A DNA stretch of 64,000 nucleotides from Tetracladium setigerum. Lineage: Eukaryota > Ascomycota > Leotiomycetes > Helotiales. The stretch is taken from assembly GCA_031472005.1 (NCBI GenBank), contig PZJY01000013.1:1054001-1118000 (forward strand), written 5' to 3'. Below, one piece after another: positions 11,285 through 22,726 of this stretch (within the stretch, counting starts at the first letter, position 1; every line of letters begins with the position of its first letter). A model generated the notes under the pieces. That model saw only the letters and a list, made by a program, of their open reading frames with translations, ran no database searches and had not been told where the DNA came from. A program made the translations under genes and the position numbers.

Positions 11285-12677
11285 TTACGATGCATCTGTG
11301 GCATCGGCTTCTGGCTTTCGTCCGTATATACAATGACTGTTTTCGAGAAAAGATAAGCAATTGAGAAGGTATAAATGAGGGGATGGTGAAAAGAAACAGT
11401 GGTACTAACGCGGTATAATATCCCTGATTTGCCTTTTTAGGAAACTCTTTTCTTACGCCAGCTAAAAAGACTTGAGTCTCCTCGATGGACCACTAGCACT
11501 TATCAGTACAGTTTGTTCCAAGGAATAAAAGTGATTCAGGCTTACACCGAGGATACTTGTCAGGAGATACAAAGAGAATCCCTCCATGCCTGTCTGTAGA
11601 AACAAGAGACTCCACATCCCTAGGTCCTGCGATTCTTTGTCTTTCATCCACCCCCTACAGGAATTTTGATCTTTGTCTCCACAACATCCACGAATCCAGC
11701 GGCCTCGATGAGTTTCTTGGACTGCGTCGCAATGTCAAAAGTTCGGCCCATCTTCTCGCCAGCTTCGATGCTGCGAAGCGACCACTCATACATCGGGTGT
11801 CCCGGTACTACAATCCCATTATCCGATACCACTCGAATATCAAAATCCGAATGCTCGATGTAGCCGCCAGGCTTGGTACACTTGAAAGCTTGATCGAAGA
11901 CATGAGGCCAATTCTCGAAACTACCAGTCATATGGCGCAGATGGACGTAGTCGAATTCGTTTTCTTGGAATGTCCAATCGAGGCCCGCGTCATCTATTTG
12001 GAACTGTACGTTTGGCGACACCCAGGATGGTTGGATGGGAGAGATATCGACTCCGATAACTTCTGCTGAGGGGTGTTCGTCTGCAAAGTCGCTTGGAGAA
12101 GGCCGGTCAGCTCGGATGAAAGAAGAGTGGGATTAGGAAATAACTAAGATGCTGTGGTCTTACAGAGCCCAAATTCCAGTACCAGTTCCAACGTCGAGGA
12201 CCTTTTGTGGATTCTTGAGTGGCGCGAGGTAGAGTTTATGGCTGAGAGCCAGAGTAAACAAATGGTGGCTGCGAGATTTTAGCGCCAGATGGCAGTCCAT
12301 CCACACTGCACACGAACCCGATATCCAAGTTATCATTTTGCGCCTCGTCGTTTGGGCCCCTAATCAATTAGTCTTTATACTAATCAAAGGAACTAAAGAC
12401 ATAATGCAGAGGGTTCTCACCAATATTCTGCCTTTCCTACTTCATGGTGAAATGTGCGACCGTGTAATTGACGGTACTGGCGAATGCTCTCTCCCAAGGA
12501 CGTCGTTGAGCTTCCTCTGAATAGTTGATCAGTAGACAGCCCACTCGAACGAACCATCCGATAAGAGGGAAAGCAGAACGCAATTCAAACTCACAAGCCA
12601 GCGCTAAATGCCGAATCACTATCATCAGGTGCGCCTGCCTCGGCACCTGGGGCGTTAACTGGCTCGTCTTGACACAT
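11285..12677 (-). CDS. LaeA-like SAM-dependent methyltransferase
   Basis: Class I methyltransferase of the fungal LaeA/TAM-like group, often tied to secondary metabolism. ATG at 12677 (MCQDEPVNAPGAEAG). Exons give SIRQYRQLHGRTFHHEVGKAEYW, GPNDEAQNDNLDI, and HHLFTLALSHKLYLAP leading to SAM motif I VLDVGTGTGIWA. After an intron follow FADEHPSAEVIGVDISPIQP (motif II acidic residue), FDYVHLRHM, KPGGYIEHSDFDI, GMEGFSLYLLTSILG and WSIEETQVFLAGVRKEF. These match the family order closely. The usual ending YGRKP is found at about 11310 but is one base out of frame with the preceding GYYTAL across the likely last intron, so the C-terminus is uncertain: true stop near 11285 or a shifted frame to 11145. 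Nearby genes do not form a biosynthetic cluster. Confidence 0.8.
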
Positions 12678-14212
12678 TATTTATGGTGTTGATGGATTGC
12701 AAAATCGGAGTCAAAATCCAACAGGTCGAAATCTCGGGTTATTGAGAGGATGTGCAGAATTTGGGGGTACCAGACTACTTCTACCCCCCGAGTTCGCTGC
12801 ACGAGCATTGTGCAGTTACTGTCCTGTTTGGGATGATGCCCTGCAGGCCACTGATGAGCATATCAGTGTAACATAAGAACTGTAGGGATTGGTTCCGGTC
12901 CCCAAATTCCCTTGTCCACAAATCCCTTGGTCCGTGAATTTCTTTGGTCCAGAAATCACCTGTCCTTGAACCCCCTTGCTCCAACATCCTTTATCGCAAA
13001 CCACACGCGCTGATTCACTTGGTCCTTGAAGAATCCCTTCCCTTGTTGATGATAAATGCTTAACATACTGTCAAGATATGATCTGATAAGTAGATCTGCA
13101 GAAGTCCGTTTGATCAAGTCCATCAATACTAATATCAGGTTTAGGTGAGCTCGATTTCTTTATGGAGTTCAAATAAGTCGCCGTTGGGGATCTATTTTTA
13201 GGGCAGAACGGCGCCGTCCGCGCGCGGGGAGACCGGAATCTTTGGCATGGCGTAGAAGGATTTCGGGCCTTTCGCTTAATCGAGTGACTTTTTTCCATGC
13301 GTCCTTGGTAGGCACGTACCTAATCGTACGAGAGTTGTTCGTCCTCGGCTACCACACAGTCCAGTGCTGGGTCGAAATGCAGGAGCGCTGATTGCGAGGC
13401 AAGAAAAAAGGGTCTTGGTGTCACGTGATTATTGTGCGGCTCCGATATATCTCTCCCACCTACCTTGATTACTGGCGGCCAGACCACGCCGAATACAACG
13501 ATCTTATTTACGTACGCACAGTTTGTAAGTGGCTCGACTGCTCGCAAATGATGAGTCTATTGTGATGTAGCTACAGTGCAACCAACAAGCTGCTCTTCAA
13601 ACTAATTTTTATTTTTCATCCATCATCCTATTTACAGGCTCATTTACATATATTCCACTCCAGTGGTAAAATAAATTGTCATCAAGAGAATTCTTACTCC
13701 AAATCTCATAATCTAACATGGACAATTGGTTGAAATTAGATTTAATCTTCACAAACTTTTCTTCTTCCTCCAGCTTGCTCTCTGTCTTAATTGCCTGTCC
13801 CATTGGTGCATTCATGCGCTGCCTGACCAAGACAGCAAAGTCATTAGTTTAGTTAGAATAAGGCGCTTCCAAGTTTCTTGACCTATTTCTTGTCCTTATA
13901 ACAAGAAAACTAGCTTCGCTGGGCATTGTCTATTAACCAATGCGCTGGAGCTGTGTTTCAGCTGCCAAGTGTAATTTGACGAACTCAGTATACACACATC
14001 AGAGCCAAGTTCTCGGCAAACCACAATTGATCTAGGAGCTCTTGTCAGGCTTTACATTCATGTCTCTGGTTTACTTCAATCTGTTGTGAGCCGTGTTTAT
14101 TCAGACAAGACATTTATACTATCTACTCTCCCCTCCTCTCCCCTCCCACCTGTATTGCGATCTTAGTTCTCATCTTCTATTCATAGGAAAATTGCGATTC
14201 TCACTCGCGGAA
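12678..14212. other. intergenic, no clear gene
   Basis: Between the methyltransferase and the membrane-protein gene. It contains the degenerate minisatellite at 12902-12982. A 60-70 residue minus-strand frame at 13609-13830 has a charged segment (ESKLEEEEKFVKIK) but no recognisable family and no supporting splice pattern, so it is not annotated. Confidence 0.35.
12902..12982. repeat. degenerate 14-17 bp minisatellite
   Basis: About five imperfect tandem units, each starting CC and ending CTTGGT or similar: CCAAATTCCCTTGT, CCACAAATCCCTTGGT, CCGTGAATTTCTTTGGT, CCAGAAATCACCTGT, CCTTGAACCCCCTTGCT. The unit length drifts, which suggests old slippage. Confidence 0.65.
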
Positions 14213-16194
14213 ATGTCTTCAATCTACACAGGTCCATGGATCAATTGGTCTCAAGGGGCAATCAGCGGTGCCATCCTAACTCTGCCATCCCGTGAAGGTG
14301 GCTATCTCACGACCTTCATAGCAACATTCATCACGATCGTAGGGGCACAACTCTGGCATATTATCAGCTTTGTGCTTCACCAATCCAAATCACCTCCTGG
14401 TTCTCATGATGGATTGCATCACCAACAACAAAATATCCTGAGGAATTCGTCTACACCAGCTGGTGCTGCTTGGTCATTTGTGCTGCAAGTGTGGTATTGG
14501 AGAGGTAGGGTCCAGAGACTTTGGTTGAGGACGATTCCATTGGTATGTTTAGGTATTGGATACATGTTGGCAATAGGAGCTGCCGCTGTCTTCTCGAGTC
14601 GCATCTCTGAGGCAGCAGGGAGCGCGAGGTTGCTTGTAGATGGAGCGTACGTGTGATCTCGTTTTTCGCCGCCTTATGGACAGATTGATACTAATTCCAA
14701 GAATGTAGCATGGGACAGAGTTGCGGATATTTCGAACCAATATTTGACGCTTCAGGTGGATCAATCTTAGCTTCATCAGATGCCTACGAACAGAAAATTG
14801 CGAATATGTCCATCATTGCGAGTACCTACTCCAAAGCGTGCTATGGCGACAACCCATCGCCTTTGCAGTGCCAGAATTTTCCAAAACCCGCACTCAACTA
14901 CACCGCCTCTCCCGGTGCACCTTGTCCTTTCGCATTGGGCACTTGCTCAAATGGAGACAATGGAGCTTTCGAGATGACCACTGGCCTGCTGGACTCTAGA
15001 GAAGATTTGGGAATTAATCTTCCCTCGGAGTACGGTGTTCAATATCGGAAGTCGACTGTGTGTGCGCCCATTGAAACCACTCCGTACGTTCGAGAGTTCT
15101 CTGATGCAGCTGCAAGAAGGCTGGCTTTGAAAACACGACGAAAATATACCAGTACTACTACGGACCACTGGCTCGTCGGAATTTTACCCATCGATACAAT
15201 AAAGACATCATTTACACTCAGTCTGGCTACTCTCTAAGCGCAATATATGCATTTCCGAACGACTCCAATGCTGCCGCCTGGCAACCTATTTCCGATCTCG
15301 CTCAAACTGATGCAGATCTTCAATGGTCTTCATAGCATCAAACAGTATCACCTACCTTGAGTCGAACGATGATCCTGTTTTTGGAGCCAACGTCAAGGAG
15401 GTCGACGCAAATGGGGATTTCTTGTTTTACGATTCCGACAAATTCGTTGTCCCAATTGCGTGCACAGAGAGATATCAAATCTGCAACCCAAGCACAAACA
15501 TCTGCACTGCTCTTGTTGCTCTCAAAAAACTGAACACGGCCTCTTCAGAACCAAAATTGGACTCAATGAGCAACAAAAAGTTGTGGTAGCCCGAATTTCG
15601 TTTGCTTCTTTCTTCACCGGTATTTATAGCAGTGTGAATACTCGAGGAAGCGCCGCTCTTCTGGCGAATGATCTTGTAACGGCCTTGAAACAGTACCCCA
15701 TCTCTCCAGTTCAGTGGACGCTCGAAGTTACATCCTGGTTCACTACGGGTCTTGCTCATCTCCAATATTCAATACAAGAATATGCCACTGGCCCAACAAA
15801 CATCAGACAAGGACTGCAGCTGATATATCCCACTCCTCTGACCGAGATAGCGATGATATATCCCACTTCTCTGACCGAGATAGCGATGTGCAAGAATCAA
15901 ATCATCCACGATACTCAAGACACTACCAGTTTTTCTATTGCCGGGCTGATATCTGTTTTGGTCATTGGTGGCTTTATTATCTTACTCGGTCTCTTTATAG
16001 ATCTAGTCGTTGGGTGGCTGCAAAAGCGATTCAAGAAGGGGACAGGAAGACAAAAGCTGTGGGTCAAGGGAGATAAATTGATGCTGCAGCGAGAGGTGTA
16101 TGTTCAAATGGGATTGGGTAAGTGGGAGAAAGATGGTGACTGGCCAGTCACTGTACAGGGCAGTGACAACTTTGAATCTTGGGAACTGCAATGA
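14213..16194 (+). CDS. uncharacterised fungal membrane protein (three frameshifts)
   Basis: Fungal-type protein with two N-terminal membrane spans (around GGYLTTFIATFITIVGAQLW and IPLVCLGIGYMLAIGAAAVF), a long Cys-containing extracytoplasmic middle and one C-terminal span (LISVLVIGGFIILLGLFID) before a basic tail. ATG at 14213. One intron (about 14649-14708) joins VDGA to MGQSCGYFEP. The middle region (SQYGDNPSP-like CYGDNPSPLQCQNF, ERYQICNPSTNICTAL) recalls a common uncharacterised fungal family. The frame shifts by the equivalent of one lost base near 15118, 15322 and 15540. Rejoined, the pieces give one continuous protein: AARKAGFENTTKIYQ, DADLQMVFIASNSI, and then TKIGLNEQQKVVVARIS. Either a pseudogene or assembly error. 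Function unknown. Confidence 0.7.
15823..15888 (+). repeat. in-frame 33-bp tandem duplication
   Basis: Two adjacent 33-bp units (15823-15855 and 15856-15888) differ at a single base and encode IYPTPLTEIAM then IYPTSLTEIAM in the membrane protein just before its last span. The near identity points to a recent duplication that kept the frame. Confidence 0.9.
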
Positions 16195-16748
16195 GTTTGG
16201 TGCGAAAATAACATTAGGAAGATTATTAAGCCACTGATAAGTCAAGAAGAAGAAATTGGTTAACCTCGGACACAATGCATGCAAATTACTCTAGAAATTT
16301 GTGTTGTTTTCGCGTAATAATCATCCATATATAATTAAGTTCAGGGTTTCAGGGCTGCCCAATGATGTTTTGATTCAGCCTGAGTAATCACCAAGTCCCT
16401 AGAGTTGACCTAAATCGCGCTTAAAATGACGTTGAACGTTTAGAAGATGAATATATCAAGCCCAGGTAGGTACGAACCAGCGATCTATGCAATTACCCTC
16501 GGAGCGATGGTAGGTGATAATGAAATCAGATTTATATTGTTTTAGGTAGTCGTAAGTCGTCCGTCCCGCAGGAACTCGCGGTGCGTGTCCTCGTCTTCGT
16601 GGTATAATAAGCAACACTGAGAGAAGCCCTAGTATTCCCATGAACTTCAATCCAATGTGAGTTCAAAGGAAAGGCGTGCTGATCAATCAAAACCCAATTC
16701 AACCAACTCCTTCGCCCTTATGCAGTTGATTTCTAACAGTCAAACAAT

Positions 16749-18459
16749 CTAACGCGTCTCAAAAGAACTTTTTGCTCGAATCTGTGGTCCCCAGATATAG
16801 AAAAGGGAAGGAATTGGAGCCAATGCTACAGCAACAAAGCCCAACAAACTTGTCGCCCACTGGATCCCTAGCCGGTGGTACACTATCGGGTTGTCAGATC
16901 CGGGGGAAAAAAAAATCGCCAACTGCTCAAGAGAACATAGGAGTAACTTACTTTGCATTACGAATAAAGGGAACGTAGCGCCAAGCAAGAATCTAAGCAA
17001 AGCGGATGCAGCAAGTGCCGAGGCGCAGGTCAGAGCAGCATAAGTGTCCATGATATACAAACCCGCACTCGTCTAGGAAAATGTATCAGCTCTCTCGAAA
17101 TCCACTCTTTCGCTCTCGAATATGTCGAAAAAGGTTTACTCACAAATATCATCATGTTACCCCAGGCAAATGGGATTGTAGAGAGCGCCGGAACGATCCA
17201 GTGAATCGTTGGCTTTGCTGTCCAGGCAAACCAGAACAGTGCGATCGGCAACATGAACGATCCTACGATCGCTGGCCAGAGGCGATATTCTTGTGGAACG
17301 ATACCATCCTTTCCTGCCGCGAGATGCTGCTTCCATTTCTTTTGAATAAAATACTTGTCGTAGAGGATTGTGGTTGGAAGTGAGAGTGCTGACGAGGTGT
17401 TAGCACTAATCTGCAAACATTTTCCGAGACGTCAAGGAACTTACTACAACCAATTCCTATTCCAATGAATACCAAACCCGATTGTGCAATTGTGAAGTGA
17501 TAAGTCCCAACAAAAACATAAGGAAAGGCACCGAAGAATGTGAAGAGAATGGCAAAGTTGAAGGCGACATAAAGACTGAGAAGCGCAACAATAGGTTCCG
17601 TGCCAAGCATCTTAATAGGTACCAAAACAGTGACACTGACAAGTTGTTTCAGGAGCGGAAGCACTGGATCCTTGGGTCCTTTTTTCTGACTCCTCTTCTT
17701 CTGGATTGCTTTGGTATACGTCTCCGATAAGCCCAGCGTGAGCACAAATACGAACAGCCCGCACATGAGAATTGCGTATTGTGTCCATCGCCAGCCCTTT
17801 CTCTCTGCGATGACTCCACCAATCACTGGGCCAAGGGAAGGTCCTATACAGTACAATTAAAACTGATGTCCATAAATTGATTTTGGTTGGGATCAAGCAT
17901 ACCGAGAAAGGGCGCATATACAAGACATGCCCCAGCAGTGCCCATATATCTTGGATGAAATAGATCGGCCGCAGTGCCACCAGCGACTGCCAACGGCGCC
18001 GAACCAGTCATTCCAGCAAACAATCGCAGAACACTCAGTGCTGCGAGGTTTGGAGCCCGAGCAGCTCCTACAGTGAAGATCATTGAAAGTGGCACAGATA
18101 GGCGGTACGCTCCCAGCCGTCCAAGAACCTCACTCTGAGGAGCCCCAGAAGAGGGCCGAACGCTAATCCAAGTGTGTATGTTGTCAAAGGTACGATCGCA
18201 GCTGTTTGGGAAACGCCAAATTCTCGCATCACGAGGGGGATACCGGGTGTGTAGACGGAAGTTCCGAAAGTGCTAGACTGTGTCAGTGAGAGTTGGCAGG
18301 TATGTGAAGATTGAGTTGTTTGCTATACATTACAAAACCAATGAGAGCGGGGACGAGAAAGTTGTATGCCTTCTTCCCGAATGGCCAGTTGATTGCCAGT
18401 TCTGATTCAGGGACGGTATCATCTATCTCCATCTCCATCTCGTCGGATCGGGAGTCCAT
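16749..18459 (-). CDS. MFS transporter, DHA1 type (one frameshift)
   Basis: Drug:H+ antiporter-like major facilitator with about 12 spans and roughly 480 residues. ATG at 18459 (MDSRSDEMEMEIDDTV, an acidic leader); an earlier in-frame TTG is not used. Exons: NFLVPALIGF, SSTFGTSVYTPGIPLVMREFGVSQT, LRLFAGMTGSAPLAVAGGTAADLF, GPSLGPVIGGVIAERKGWRWTQY (motif C), LLSLYVAFNFAILFTFFGAFP, NTSSALSLPTTILYDKYF, and the final WATSLLGFVAVALAPIPSLFY. Between GLAFGPL and GAPQSEVLGR the frame changes by one lost base at a GGGG run near 18136. Motifs resemble fungal multidrug/polyamine exporters (FLR1/TPO-like). Substrate unknown. No biosynthetic gene is adjacent except the methyltransferase about 4 kb away. 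Confidence 0.82.
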
Positions 18460-19276
18460 GGCTTGTGTGGACAACTCGAGTTGCGGCGTTTTTGTCTATC
18501 CAGTGAATGGTACCTTTCTGTGGCTTAAGGAAATAAAAAGCTTGGAGTCTGAGGAGAGCAAGTGAGACTATATCTTTGTACGGGGTAGAGTAGCCCTGTG
18601 CGAAGCCATGTCTGACCCATTTTTAAATATAGTAGCTGGCCGCTCTCTACTGGATTGAATACGAGTTACCTATGCCTTTATCCACTCGTCTCGATACCTA
18701 GTCCCATCTGTCCAATCGATTTCACTCTGATGAGGTTATTATAGGTTTCCAACAACAGATGAAAGTTGGGGGCCGTGGAATTTACCCAGTGACCTCCAGA
18801 TTCGCTCGCTATCGCATTTCCAACCAATAGCGGGCTTGACATGGTCTCGCTTAACGCCCTAAGCATTTTAACGGTCAAGGTTGAAGTGTTGAGAAGTTTG
18901 GATGCGGCTGAAACTCGCCAGCTGCACACCGATTAGTCACAAATTCTATAGGGAGATAAGACGCTAAGGTTTTTATGAAAGCTTACACAATTTAGCCAAA
19001 AGCCCGCGCAAAGAAATTCTATCGGAAATCGCACCGGATTTGGTCCTTGATCATACAAACCTGTTCAGCCCTATCTTTCAGCCCGGGAGTATATCCAGAT
19101 TAGTACCTCATACAATTTGGCCCCCACGAAACCCTTGTTCTAGATTTATTTAATTATCGGTATGTCTAAGTTCATAAGCTGTGTCTTGAAATCTCTGCTT
19201 ACTTGTTCTTCCCCCTCCTCACTCACTGCGTTACGTTACTCCTTCGAGATCAATCTCATCCAAAGCACCTGACAAA
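18460..19276. other. intergenic promoter region, no gene seen
   Basis: It separates the divergent MFS and PaxU-like genes and should hold both promoters. Short open frames lack protein-like composition. No repeat or RNA gene was recognised. Confidence 0.35.
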
Positions 19277-20153
19277 ATGCCACCCCTTGAATTAGCCGAG
19301 CTCTCACCACCCTTAGCGAATTCCTTCAAGCAACTCGGTCCAAACCTCTACGTCCATGAACCACCATCACCATCTGACACACTCCCGAATCCGGGGTTCT
19401 CCTCCCACAACAATCCTCTTCTTCCCATGGATGGACGCAATCCCCAAACACTACAGCAAATACATCACCAAACACATGCTCCTCTACCCACACGCCCGCA
19501 TCATCGTCGCTACACTCTCCTTCAAAGAATTCCTCTTCCAGTCCGAGGCCAAGCGTCGAGCCGATTTGGTTCCCGCTGTAAAGATACTCCAGGATATCGC
19601 GGTTGGCTCTGATGGGAAGGAGCAGCGGATTCTAGCACATGTGTTATCGAATGCTGGAGGGAAACGCCTTTTCGCTTTTGCGGCCGAGTATCGAGAGCGG
19701 ATGGGTGTGGCGCTGCCGCTGCAAGCGTTGGTTATGGATAGTGTTCCAGGAGGGATCGCACATATCGATAGGGAGACGAACTTGATTCTGCAAATGACAA
19801 GAAATCCCATACGACGGTTCCTTTTATATCCAATTGCCTTGATCTTTGCGATTGTGGTGTGGCTCATTGTTAATCTGGGTCTGGCGCCAGATATTGCAAC
19901 GAACCCAAGGAAGGGTCTCAATGATGAGAACTTGATAGGCTCCGCCACACTTCGGACGTATATATATAGCGAGGAGGATGAGATTATATTGTATAAAGAT
20001 ATCTTGAGCCATGCTGAGGAGGCTAAGAGTAAGGGGTACGGGGTTGTTGTCGAAAAGTTTGATGGGACACAGCATGTCGATCATATGCGAGCGGATCCGA
20101 ATAGATACTGGGGGATCGTACAGGGTTCATGGAAGCAAGGCAGCGAGATATAG
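19277..20153 (+). CDS. PaxU-like DUF829/TMEM53 family protein (one frameshift)
   Basis: Alpha/beta-hydrolase-like DUF829 (TMEM53) family, named in fungi after PaxU of indole-diterpene clusters; the activity is undefined. ATG at 19277 gives a typical N-terminus (FKQLGPNLYVHEPPSPS). After a GGGG run at about 19393 the frame moves by one base and continues as GSPPTTILFFPWMDAIPKHY, the family hallmark. Further on come HVLSNAGGKRLFAF (nucleophile-loop region), LQALVMDSVPGG, a hydrophobic segment (LLYPIALIFAIVVWLIVNLG) and the C-terminal block FDGTQHVDHMRADPNRYWGIV. About 290 residues, no intron. No diterpene cluster is visible, so a secondary-metabolism role is not implied. Confidence 0.82.
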
Positions 20154-21008
20154 AAGCTAAGGTCGTAGATTAGAGTGTCATAAACCTTGTACTAGTTAAT
20201 TCAACATAAAGAAAGTTTCAGCAGTATGTACTGAGGACTGTAACATACACTTCAAAACCTGCCAACTGATCTAACAACCACCTCTTCACTTTCTAAACTT
20301 CCATACTTACTCGCATTTCCCCTCCTAAAACCTCTAAATTCCACCTCTATTCCTCCTCCGCATCCTCCATAGATTTGATATTTCATCTCCGTCTACATCA
20401 TCGGAGACAGGAGGTAAATTGCGAGGAATTTCGAGAGGGATTGTGAGAGAGAGAAAAGAAGAAATAGTAGCTTGAGGGAAGAGGAACTGAAAATTTGGAT
20501 TGAAGATTGGCTGCTGGCGAGTTGTCTTATTAATAGGTCTGATCGAGTTCTAACAAAAAAAGAGTTGTCATGGTTATGAGCCCACATGCATAACAGCCTG
20601 CCAGATAGGGGACCATGAGGAGCAGTTGGAATTGGGCAAACAAGAAAATTGAATTTCCTAAGGAATTCCCGTTGTAAGATGAGACTGAAGAATCGAAATC
20701 TCTCTCGACTTTCTTGATTCTCGAAGTCTGAGGAAGTCAAGAAATCTGTTTTGATGGAGCTGTAAGCCACCCCACCTTGCCCCTCGTTGATAAGCTACGT
20801 GCAGCAGAACAGTACAGTAGCTCTCTCCAGCTCCGTCCTTATCAACCCCTCCAACCCCTCCACAACAAAACCAAAACGTCATTCAAACCACCATCACCTC
20901 ATCACACTACATCACTTCATCACAACAACGTCTAACTTCCTTTCATCTCCTCAAAACCAATTCCACCTTCCGAAAACCCATTCCATCCAACAACCCACTC
21001 CCAAAACA
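20154..21008. other. intergenic, no gene seen
   Basis: Between the PaxU-like gene and the SDR gene. It is rich in CCAC/TCAT pyrimidine stretches just before the SDR start, as in many fungal promoters and leaders. No gene or RNA was identified. Confidence 0.35.
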
Positions 21009-22330
21009 ATGTCACCGCCACCACAGAACATCCTCATAATCGGCGCCACGCGCGGACTAGGCCTCTCCCTTTTAAAACAATACTCCGCACAACCATCAAC
21101 GATTGTATATGGTACGACGAGGAGTTCTTCTGCTCCCGATGGGTTTGGAGGTGCAGATAAGGAAGTGGATAGCAGTGAAAAGGGAAATGTAAAGTGGCTT
21201 ACGGGGATTGATCTAATGGAGAGGGATGTGGGCGAGAAGATTGTGGATGGGTTGAAGAGGGCGAGGGGGGAGGGGAAGGGGTGCAGGTGTTGAGTGTTGT
21301 GGTGAGTTTTGTTTGATTGAATTGGATTCGTTTTGTTTTTATTGTTTGGTGGTTTGGTTTTCTGGGAATTGGGTATTGGATATTGGACACTGGGTGCTGG
21401 GAAAGAGAAGGGTGTGAGGGATATGGCAGAGAGGTGATCATGACGAAGCAGAACGACAGAGCAGAAAGAAGAAACAGCCAGAAGACGAAGACAGAAGTGG
21501 AACGAAGAAGAAAACCATTAAACTAATTCTCAATAGATCATCACAGCCGGCTACTTTGCGACCGAAGATTTCAAAACCGGTCCTAAATGGGATGAAGAAG
21601 TCAAGATGTAGTATGTGTCCCCCTCTGTTCCATTATTCCTCTTCCCATCCTCTCTTTCACCACCTCTCTCTCCTTCCTACTTTAATCCAACCCTAATTAA
21701 CCTCCCTCCCATCAACAGCACAACCTCCTCCATCTCACCCCCTTCATAATCCACTCCCTCCACACCTCCTCCCACCTCACCCTCACAACCACCACCACCA
21801 CCACCACCTCCCCCAAAATAATCCTCGTCTCATCCGAATCCGGCTCCATCACCCTCCGCCACCCCAAAGAAGGCGGCGGAAACTACGCCCATCACGCCTC
21901 CAAAGCCGCCCTCAACATGGTCGGCAAACTCCTCGCGATGGATCTGAAGGATGAGGGCGTGATCGTGGGTATCGTTCATCCGGGGTTTATGAGGACCGAG
22001 ATGACGAAAGGGGTGGGCTTTGATCAGTATTGGGATGTTGGGGGCGCGGTGACGCCGGATGTGGCGGCGGAGAGTTTGAGAGCGTGGGTAGAGGGATTGG
22101 GGATTGAGAGGAGTGGGGAGTATTGGGCGCCGAGGGGGCCGGGTGAGTTTTGTCTTTCTTTTTGTTCTTCTTCTTCTTTTCTTTGTGTAGAGAGAGAAGA
22201 AGTGCAGGAAAGGAGAGAGGGAAGTGAGAGAAAAAGACTTTGCTAACCAATGATTTGTACAGCGGACATTGGAACAGCCGATGTAACAATCGGGAAGAAC
22301 TTGCCTACGCCTTTGCAATTGCCATGGTAA
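21009..22330 (+). CDS. short-chain dehydrogenase/reductase (two frameshifts)
   Basis: Classical-type SDR with NAD(P)-binding motif ILIIGATRGLGLS near the N-terminus (ATG at 21009). Exon 1 should run into VQVLSVV, but a one-base loss in the G-rich stretch around 21270-21280 throws it out of frame. Exon 2 encodes ITAGYFATEDFKTGPKWDEEVKMY. Exon 3 starts at 21719 (TTSSISP), loses one base in CCCCC near 21740, and continues as FIIHSLHTSSHL, a (Thr)n tract, KIILVSSESGSI, NYAHHASKAALNMVGKLLAM and VIVGIVHPGFMRTEMTKGVGF. A last short exon ends in LPTPLQLPW. His sits where the usual YxxxK Tyr is expected, though a Tyr lies two residues upstream. Substrate unknown. Confidence 0.8.
21788..21808 (+). repeat. 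(ACC)7 microsatellite encoding poly-Thr
   Basis: Seven ACC triplets lie inside SDR exon 3 and are read as a threonine run between SHLTL and SPKIIL. The tract sits between two beta-strands of the fold, where length variation may be tolerated. Confidence 0.85.
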
Positions 22331-22726
22331 TATACCCATCTCCCTCATCTCACTTACTGTACTACAGTATGCAAAAGTGCTTTGAGAAAGGCACAAGTAT
22401 CCACCTTGCAAATATCAGAAGTAAAATCAAGGTTTTATTACTAAAATAACACCCATCCATACATACAAACCCATATTAATTATCCATCCATTCGAGAAGA
22501 GAAGAAATGAAAAACATTCAAACATTCCAAAGAGATGTTTTGTTTCTTTTTCGACTTTCATCTTTTTTTTTCATATCCTCCCTTTCGATTTCGGTTTGGT
22601 TTGTTCTCCATCCATCGCATATTCAATCAATCCAACTTTTATCCAAAAAATTCCCTAACGCATTTCCTTCCCTTCCTCATTCCTTTGTTCTGTGTCGAAA
22701 AAACGAACGGTCGAACGGTAGGGCAT

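Noticed and set aside
13609..13830. Short minus-strand frame with charged segment
   Set aside because: Starts at TTG, no family resemblance, no splice context.
14649..15600. Extra tiny introns to explain the frame changes in the membrane protein
   Set aside because: The frame changes occur within a few bases, too short for any intron, and lack GT..AG pairs.
16456..16650. Small hydrophobic-start frame on the minus strand downstream of the MFS gene
   Set aside because: True ATG is internal, no secretion signal of quality, likely 3' flanking sequence.
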